From Bacteroides sp. (GTDB taxonomy: Bacteria > Bacteroidota > Bacteroidia > Bacteroidales > Bacteroidaceae): 10,665 bases of DNA. The stretch lies in NCBI GenBank assembly GCA_019412865.1, contig DXOJ01000369.1, positions 1 to 10,665 of the forward strand, written 5' to 3'. A model generated the notes under the pieces. That model was not told where the DNA came from and searched no databases. It saw only the letters and a program-made list of their open reading frames with translations. This document shows positions 5,917 to 10,665 of the stretch, one piece after another. Positions within the stretch are counted from its first letter, which is position 1, and every line of letters begins with the position of its first letter. The translations under genes were made by a program, and so were the position numbers.

Positions 5917-6846
5917 TTATTTTGTTGCCGCCTGTGGCGCAAGGGCTTTGGCTACATTCAGCATTTCTTCTTCCCAGTCGTAACTTAGCGGATTGATAGG
6001 GATCACTTTCGTTCCGGTTTGCTGCGCGATGGTTTCCGCATTGCGTTTGTCAAATTCCGGTTGCACAAAGATAACGCGTACATCTTCTGCCTGACACAGG
6101 TCTATCAAGGCTTTCAGATGGGCGGGGGAAGGCTCTTTGCCTCCTTCTTCGATGGAAATCTGATGCAATCCGTAGTCGCGGGCGAAGTAGGAGAGGGCCG
6201 GATGATAAATCATGAAGGCTTTGGCTGCTTCGGGAACGGAGAGTTGACGGCGAATCAGGCTGTCGGTGTGCTGGATGCGCTGGCAGAGCGAATCGTAACG
6301 GTTTCTGTAGTATACTTCATTTGCCTTATCCAGTTGGCTAAGGGCTTTGTAGGTGTTTCCTGCAATGATTAAAGCATTACCGGTGGAATTCCATACGTGC
6401 GGCTCTACGGCGTGGATATGTCCGTCGTGGCTGTTATGTCCGTGGGTGTGGTCGTGATCATCATTGTTGAGTATGAGGTCGATCCCTTTGGAGGTGTCGA
6501 ACACTTGGATATGGGGGGTATTGTTCATTAAACGATCCATCCAGGTCTGTTCGAAGCCGATGTATCCGATGCGGAAATAAGCTTTGCTGTCTCCCAGAGA
6601 AACAAGTTGTTGGGGGACAGGATCATAGGTTTCCGGGCTGGAACCTTTGGGGACCATGCTGACTACTTTAAATTTATCTCCGGCAATAGCTTCCGTGAAA
6701 TAACGTTGCGGTTCCAGGGTGACGGTAATCACCGGTTTTGCTTCGTCATCGTTGCTTGCTTGGGAAGAGCGTCCTGTGCAGGCTGCCATTAGGAGGCAGG
6801 CACTAAGGAGGAAAAGGGTTCTCATATCTTTTAGTTGTTTTTTCAT
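5917..6846 (-). CDS. znuA: ZnuA-like zinc-binding lipoprotein (ABC transporter solute-binding)
   Basis: A 309-residue cluster A-I (SBP_bac_9) metal-binding protein. A signal peptide with a lipobox-like LMAAC puts the lipidated cysteine at 23, so the protein should be membrane-anchored outside the cytoplasm. A histidine-rich acidic loop at about 129-149 (DDHDHTHGHNSHDGHIH) is the hallmark of the zinc-specific branch. Candidate site residues are H150 in EPHVW and H215 in IYHPALSYFARDYGL. The usual first ligand, the His of PHxYEP, is replaced by E72 in PETYDP. The start could be ATG 6846 or the internal Met at codon 8; either leaves a workable signal peptide. The gene follows mnmD by 44 bp and precedes the ATPase by 37 bp, so the three are probably co-transcribed. 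No Zur-type operator could be identified with confidence. Confidence 0.92.
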   Translation of the reverse strand: MKKQLKDMRTLFLLSACLLMAACTGRSSQASNDDEAKPVITVTLEPQRYFTEAIAGDKFKVVSMVPKGSSPETYDPVPQQLVSLGDSKAYFRIGYIGFEQTWMDRLMNNTPHIQVFDTSKGIDLILNNDDHDHTHGHNSHDGHIHAVEPHVWNSTGNALIIAGNTYKALSQLDKANEVYYRNRYDSLCQRIQHTDSLIRRQLSVPEAAKAFMIYHPALSYFARDYGLHQISIEEGGKEPSPAHLKALIDLCQAEDVRVIFVQPEFDKRNAETIAQQTGTKVIPINPLSYDWEEEMLNVAKALAPQAATK

Positions 6847-6890
6847 GACTTCTTCTATTTCGGGGGTTCTTTTTTATCTTGTTTCTATTC

Positions 6891-7640
6891 TTATTTTCGG
6901 GCCCGTAATATTTCCCGTTTACCACCCGGAGGTCCGGGCAGACGTTCTACTGTGAATCCGGCTGTCTGTAACATCCGGCGGACGACACCTTTGGCGCAGT
7001 AAGTGGTCAGGATGCCGTCTCTATCTAATAAAACGTAGAGGCGGTTGAATAGTTCTTGCGACCACATTTCCGGTTGCTTTTCCGGTGCAAAGGCATCGAA
7101 GTAAATGAGGTTAAATGAAGGATTCAAGGCAGGTGATTCGGCGTTGGTTACGCTATCATTGACATTGCTCATTGTTCGTTCTCTGTTCTCAACCCATTTG
7201 TTTACGTCTGTCTCTACTTTCCGTAGGGTGAAGTGTGGAGTGAGTTGCACGTCTTTCTCCCAAGGTGATGTATGAAGTTGCTTAAACAATTCGATAGCCG
7301 GTTGCTGCCGGGCGGTCGTCGTTAATTGTTCATCATTGGAGATATATCCTAATTGCTCTATCGTCTGCCATTCCAGTGGATAGAGTTCCAATCCTGTATA
7401 GTGTATATTCCGTCTGCTTCTTTCTGCTTCTTCGAGGGTGAGCCAGGCGTTTAGCCCTGTCCCGAAGCCGATCTCAAGAATATGCGGAGTAGTGGCGGAA
7501 GAGGCTTTAAGTCCCATATCGATGAAAATATGTTGAGACTCCGTGCGTGCCCCTTTCGTTGAATGATAATGTTCATTCAATTCCGGAACAAACAGGGTAG
7601 CGCTCCCGTCGTCGGTTTTCTCAATAATCCTTTCCATCAT
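6891..7640 (-). CDS. mnmD: tRNA mnm5s2U34 methyltransferase MnmD
   Basis: A 249-residue SAM-dependent methyltransferase of the MnmC2/DUF752 family. It performs the last step of mnm5s2U34 formation (methylation of nm5s2U) at the wobble position of tRNAs for Lys, Glu and Gln. In E. coli this domain is fused to an FAD oxidase (MnmC); here it stands alone. Visible motifs: EHYHSTKGARTESQHIFI at 23-40, SAM-binding motif LEIGFGTGLNA at 55-65, FDAFAPEKQPEMW at 181-193 with the acidic catalytic-site residue D182, TYCAKGVVRR at 213-222, and LPGPPGGKREILRA at 234-247. A polar linker at about 152-173 (Asn, Ser and Thr rich) sits just before the FDAFAP strand and looks like a loop expansion. The start is MM at 7640. 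It lies 58 bp after the YqaA-type gene and 44 bp before the zinc lipoprotein gene. Confidence 0.94.
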   Translation of the reverse strand: MMERIIEKTDDGSATLFVPELNEHYHSTKGARTESQHIFIDMGLKASSATTPHILEIGFGTGLNAWLTLEEAERSRRNIHYTGLELYPLEWQTIEQLGYISNDEQLTTTARQQPAIELFKQLHTSPWEKDVQLTPHFTLRKVETDVNKWVENRERTMSNVNDSVTNAESPALNPSFNLIYFDAFAPEKQPEMWSQELFNRLYVLLDRDGILTTYCAKGVVRRMLQTAGFTVERLPGPPGGKREILRARK

Positions 7641-7659
7641 ACAATCTCTAATGCTTACT

Positions 7660-7673
7660 GTCTAACGTCTAAT
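7660..7673. repeat. Two tandem GTCTAAY heptamers
   Basis: GTCTAAC followed directly by GTCTAAT in the 58-bp spacer between the YqaA-type gene and mnmD. Only two copies are present, so this is a minor feature. It is listed because 7-bp units also build the inverted repeat at 1364-1430. Confidence 0.4.
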
Positions 7674-7698
7674 CCTTTTTACCTGATATTTAAAATCC

Positions 7699-8178
7699 TT
7701 ACCCTGCTATAGCGTCCCAGGCACTTTCGAGTGCATACAGGAGAAGAATATAACGTATCAGTTTGCCGACAAACATGGAAACTATGGTGAGCCATGTGTT
7801 GCTTCGCATAAATCCCAGTGCAATGGCTATCACTTCCCCAATAGCGGGAAGAAAGGTGAAGAAGGCCATCAATGCTCCTTTTCCTTGCAGGAATTTCACC
7901 ATTTTGTCTACTTTCTCTTTCTTTACCTTGAAATATTTCTCGATCCAACTGATTTTGCCCAAACGCCCCATGTAGTAGCAAGTCATTCCGCCTACTGTGT
8001 TGCCCAGAGTGGCGGAGATCAGACAGGCTATCGGGGGCAGACCGAGTTTCACCAGTGCCACCAGTACCAGTTCGGAACTGAAAGGCACGATGCTCCCAGC
8101 CAGTAAAGCCGAGATGAATAATCCCGGGAGTCCCCATTCTATGAGGAGTTGTATCGTTGAATCTATAAAAGCGTCCAT
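7699..8178 (-). CDS. YqaA/DedA-family (VTT domain) membrane protein
   Basis: A 159-residue inner-membrane protein of the small YqaA-like branch of the DedA/SNARE-associated superfamily. Hydrophobic segments lie at about 16-45, 48-70, 102-124 and 128-152. The features resembling the family are the re-entrant-loop sequence GSIVPFSSELVLVALV at 28-43 with E36, GNTVGGMTCYYMGR at 59-72, and FTFLPAIGEVIAIALGFMR at 107-125. DedA proteins include undecaprenyl-phosphate and phospholipid flippases or transporters, but the YqaA branch has no firmly assigned substrate. The start codon lies inside the end of the preceding gene (16-bp overlap, 8163-8178), which implies translational coupling. Length is normal for the subgroup. 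Confidence 0.88.
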   Translation of the reverse strand: MDAFIDSTIQLLIEWGLPGLFISALLAGSIVPFSSELVLVALVKLGLPPIACLISATLGNTVGGMTCYYMGRLGKISWIEKYFKVKKEKVDKMVKFLQGKGALMAFFTFLPAIGEVIAIALGFMRSNTWLTIVSMFVGKLIRYILLLYALESAWDAIAG

Positions 8179-9173
8179 ATATTAAAAGCGAATAAGAGGA
8201 TGAGACCGACCAATGAAATGATGAAAAACACATTCGAACTTTTACTATTGGTCAGTACAAAGAAATGTCCGATCAGGATGCTGTTGCTTATGATAAGCAA
8301 AGGCAATAGGGCACTGCAATATATCGGTTGCAGGGCAATCAGCAGGAACAGGAAAATCGTCAGGTCTATCAGGAATTGGAGATAGGCGCGTGTGCGTATC
8401 TTATCCTCAAATCCGGCGGCGATGCAATGGACGGTACTGACGATGAACATCACCAACAGATAGCCGAGTATTGCCAGTTCCCAAGGCTGGAGGATTTGCA
8501 GGTTGAAGAATTCCCCGATAGTTAGTAGCTGATTGAAAGGGCGATAGAACAACTCCATCTCGTTGTAGAAGAAGGCGTGTCCGAACAGCATCCAGTATGG
8601 CAGCATCCATCCGAGCAGCGCACCGCAGAAACTACGCGGAGTGAGCGACTGGAAACGGTAGGCTTCGAGCAACCAAAGCACTGAGAGGATGGTGAACTGT
8701 GGGAACAGAATACTTCCCGCTCCGATAAAGAAGAAGGAGTAGAATAAATAACCCGCAGCTTGAGTTTGCTGATAGCTTTTAAACAGAAAATAAATGGAAA
8801 TGAGAAAGCCCAGGGCAACAATATCTCCTGTATATAGGAAATGCATTTTCGGGCAGACGGTGACCAGCAGGAAATAGATAGCCGTCTGCATGGAAGCCCT
8901 CATACGGATAATGCTGAACTGATTGTTCAGCTCTATCAGAAAGTAACCGATGGTTGCATAAATCAGGAAGCTGACAATCCGGTCTGCCCACCCCGGAAGC
9001 AGAAAATCGCGGGCGGGTTGCCAGGCAGAAGGGCTGCCTTCGAGTACGGTTGAGGCTATGGAACCGGGAAATAAAAAGTAAGTCAACACCCAGCACAGGG
9101 CGCAGATAAAGATAACGGCAGGCAGGGTCCACCGTCCTGCCGTCACTTGACTTTGTAGTCTTTTATTTCTCAT
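8163..9173 (-). CDS. Polytopic membrane protein of unknown function
   Basis: A 336-residue protein with about ten hydrophobic segments, near 18-36, 66-82, 97-108, 117-133, 141-158, 184-204, 232-252, 266-283, 285-305 and 314-335. The N-terminus is short and basic (MRNKRLQSQV). A polar loop at 40-60 and an aromatic segment near 200-225 (FFYNEMELFYRPFNQLL) stand out. No catalytic motif was recognised. The topology and the purD neighbourhood recall the DUF6427-type proteins of Flavobacteria, but this is a low-confidence suggestion from memory of gene order and has not been aligned. It overlaps the YqaA-like gene downstream by 16 bp, so the two membrane proteins are probably made together and may act together. 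Its upstream region is the 22-bp repeat array. Confidence 0.85.
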   Translation of the reverse strand: MRNKRLQSQVTAGRWTLPAVIFICALCWVLTYFLFPGSIASTVLEGSPSAWQPARDFLLPGWADRIVSFLIYATIGYFLIELNNQFSIIRMRASMQTAIYFLLVTVCPKMHFLYTGDIVALGFLISIYFLFKSYQQTQAAGYLFYSFFFIGAGSILFPQFTILSVLWLLEAYRFQSLTPRSFCGALLGWMLPYWMLFGHAFFYNEMELFYRPFNQLLTIGEFFNLQILQPWELAILGYLLVMFIVSTVHCIAAGFEDKIRTRAYLQFLIDLTIFLFLLIALQPIYCSALLPLLIISNSILIGHFFVLTNSKSSNVFFIISLVGLILLFAFNIWTLL

Positions 9174-9182
9174 GAGTTTATT

Positions 9183-9358
9183 ACTTGTTATCTCTTGATA
9201 CTATAGGTACATTCGGTTGATATTCTGGATATTAATATCCTGCATGCTTGATGTTAACAACCATCCTGTCAGCTGTTAATACCTGATTCCTCAAGTATTA
9301 ACAATTGTCGTCTAAACTATTAATACTTGATAACTCAACTATTAATGCTTGACAAGTC
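9183..9358. repeat. Degenerate 22-bp tandem array between purD and the membrane-protein gene
   Basis: Consecutive 22-bp units start at 9183, 9205, 9227, 9249, 9271, 9293, 9315 and 9337. The two at 9315 and 9337 match at 19 of 22 positions, and the one at 9271 matches the 9315 unit at 17. The others keep an in-phase TRTTAA core (9230, 9252, 9296) or a TTGATA segment (9195, 9217). Six units (9227-9358) are reasonably clear and the first two are marginal. The array fills the 235-bp spacer upstream of the membrane-protein gene start at 9173. No -7 promoter match (TAnnTTTG) was found in it. Confidence 0.6.
9227..9240. promoter_or_regulatory. 14-bp perfect palindrome GGATATTAATATCC
   Basis: A perfect dyad lying 54 bp upstream of the membrane-protein ATG and in phase with the 22-bp array (its TATTAATA centre occupies the array core position). 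Its position and symmetry suit a dimeric regulator binding site, but no regulator is known. Confidence 0.35.
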
Positions 9359-9408
9359 ATGGTGTTCAACGCTATGCGGAATAGGGCTACTTGCGTGCGA
9401 AACTTGAA

Positions 9409-10665
9409 TTACAAATCGAATCCGATATCGCGGCGGAAATACTTCTTGTCGAAGTCGATCATGTCTGCCACTTTGTAGCTCTGTGCCAGTGCCTCTTCTT
9501 TCGTTGCACCGTAAGAGCAAACGGCAATCACACGTCCTCCGTTCGTCACTACTTGTCCGTCTTTCATGGCTGTTCCGGCATGGAAAATGATACTGTCGGT
9601 AGCGGCAGCCTGTTCCAGTCCTCTGATAGGGAATCCTTTTTCGTAGGCTTCGGGATAACCGCCGCTGACAAGGATGACACAGCCGGCTGAACGTGGGTCC
9701 ATAACCAGTGTTTTTTCGTTCAGGTTGCCTGCGGCAGTGCCTTCAAGCAGTTCTACGAAGTCGCTCTGGATACGGAGCATCACGCTTTCTGTTTCCGGGT
9801 CGCCCATGCGGACGTTGTATTCGATCACCATCGGTTCACCTTTCACCTTGATAAGACCGAGGAAGATGAAGCCTTTGTAAGTGATGTTTTCTTCTTTCAG
9901 GCCGTTGATGGTCGGTTCGATGATGCGTGTGCGTACTTTCTCCATAAATACTTCATCGGCAAACGGAACGGGGGTTACGCTACCCATACCGCCTGTATTT
10001 AGTCCTTTATCGCCTTCACCGATGCGTTTGTAGTCTTTGGCTACGGGGAGGACTTTATAGTGTTCTCCGTCTGTCAGTACGAATACAGAGCACTCGATAC
10101 CGCTTAGGAACTCTTCGATTACAACGGTTGCCGATGCAGAGCCGAACATGCCACCCAGCATTTCTTTCAGTTCTACTTTAGCTTCGTCCAGTGTAGGGAG
10201 GATAAGTACTCCTTTTCCGGCACAAAGACCATCAGCCTTCAATACGTATGGAGCTTCCAGCGTTTCGAGGAAAGCGAGACCTTCTTCGAGGTTTGCCGAA
10301 GTGATGCTTTTGTAGCGGGCTGTCGGGATGTTGTGGCGCATCATGAAGCCTTTGGCAAACTCCTTGCTTCCTTCCAGTTCTGCTCCTTGAGCCGAAGGAC
10401 CGATAACGGCAATATGCTTTAGCTCCGGACGGTTCTGGAAGTAGTCGTAGATTCCTTCTACCAACGGATCTTCGGGGCCTACTACTACCATTTGAATGTT
10501 CTCTTTCAGAGCGAAAGCGCTGATGGCTTCAAAATCGGTTGCTTTGATGTTGACATTCTCGCCTACGGCAGTTGTTCCGGCATTTCCCGGAGCAATGTAC
10601 AGTTTTTCAACTTTCGGACTTTGGGCAATTTTCCATGCCAGTGCATGTTCGCGGCCGCCCGAGCC
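9409..10665 (-). CDS. purD: Phosphoribosylamine-glycine ligase (GAR synthetase), 5' end cut by window
   Basis: Second step of de novo purine synthesis: ATP, glycine and 5-phosphoribosylamine give GAR. The frame is open to the window edge. The 418 visible residues begin [15 protein letters not shown], the PurD N-terminal nucleotide-binding loop, so only about eight residues are missing. Other motifs follow in order: [37 protein letters not shown], the ATP-grasp stretch [15 protein letters not shown] (Cys where Ala is usual), [47 protein letters not shown] with the metal-binding region, and a GARS-C domain with [14 protein letters not shown]. The internal ATG at 10491 is not the start, since conserved sequence continues upstream of it. 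It is followed by the 22-bp array. Confidence 0.97.
   Translation of the reverse strand, partial: GSGGREHALAWKIAQSPKVEKLYIAPGNAGTTAVGENVNIKATDFEAISAFALKENIQMVVVGPEDPLVEGIYDYFQNRPELKHIAVIGPSAQGAELEGSKEFAKGFMMRHNIPTARYKSITSANLEEGLAFLETLEAPYVLKADGLCAGKGVLILPTLDEAKVELKEMLGGMFGSASATVVIEEFLSGIECSVFVLTDGEHYKVLPVAKDYKRIGEGDKGLNTGGMGSVTPVPFADEVFMEKVRTRIIEPTINGLKEENITYKGFIFLGLIKVKGEPMVIEYNVRMGDPETESVMLRIQSDFVELLEGTAAGNLNEKTLVMDPRSAGCVILVSGGYPEAYEKGFPIRGLEQAAATDSIIFHAGTAMKDGQVVTNGGRVIAVCSYGATKEEALAQSYKVADMIDFDKKYFRRDIGFDL

Noticed and set aside
5880..5942. Extended N-terminus of the ATPase from a TTG codon
   Set aside because: It would overlap the lipoprotein gene and add a basic stretch not seen in the family; ATG 5879 gives the standard start.
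7679..8233. 184-codon minus-strand frame overlapping the YqaA-like gene
   Set aside because: Out-of-frame shadow, rich in Ser, Arg and His, without membrane or family character.
10491..10491. ATG 10491 as the purD start
   Set aside because: Conserved PurD N-terminal sequence ([19 protein letters not shown]) continues in frame upstream to the window edge.

Overview
The window reads as chromosomal DNA of a gut Bacteroides or close Bacteroidales relative. The evidence is: a DUF2723 membrane protein of the large Bacteroidota type, a stand-alone MnmD, Bacteroidota-style -7 promoter elements (TAnnTTTG) in front of two transcription units, little use of Shine-Dalgarno sites, and moderate GC content. 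Every protein gene I can support lies on the minus strand, so the biological reading order is from high to low coordinates. There are no tRNAs, rRNAs, insertion sequences or CRISPR arrays.

In transcription order: purD (purine synthesis, 5' end cut by the window edge at 10665); a 235-bp spacer holding a degenerate 22-bp tandem array and a 14-bp palindrome; a run of closely spaced genes made of an unrecognised polytopic membrane protein, a YqaA/DedA-type membrane protein (the two overlap by 16 bp), mnmD (tRNA wobble-uridine methyltransferase), a ZnuA-like zinc-binding lipoprotein and a ZnuC-like ATPase. No ZnuB-type permease is present. After a spacer with a good promoter comes a DUF2723/GT117-type membrane glycosyltransferase candidate of about 1137 residues, then an AT-rich spacer with an 18-bp perfect inverted repeat, then a NodB-type polysaccharide deacetylase.

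The low-coordinate end (1-721) has no convincing protein gene. It carries what I consider the most interesting element: a candidate structured non-coding RNA of about 320 nt on the minus strand (about 419 down to 95). It has its own -7 promoter, at least four helices whose four non-Watson-Crick positions are all G-U on the minus strand (and would be A-C on the plus strand), and an 11-bp long-range helix that would form a pseudoknot. A hairpin terminator with a U-tract (plus-strand sense) and a small 20-bp repeat cluster lie between this RNA and the deacetylase gene.

Functionally this is mostly a housekeeping neighbourhood: purine synthesis, tRNA modification, zinc acquisition and envelope modification. 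The novelty lies mainly in the non-coding parts and in the unusual features of the zinc transporter components.
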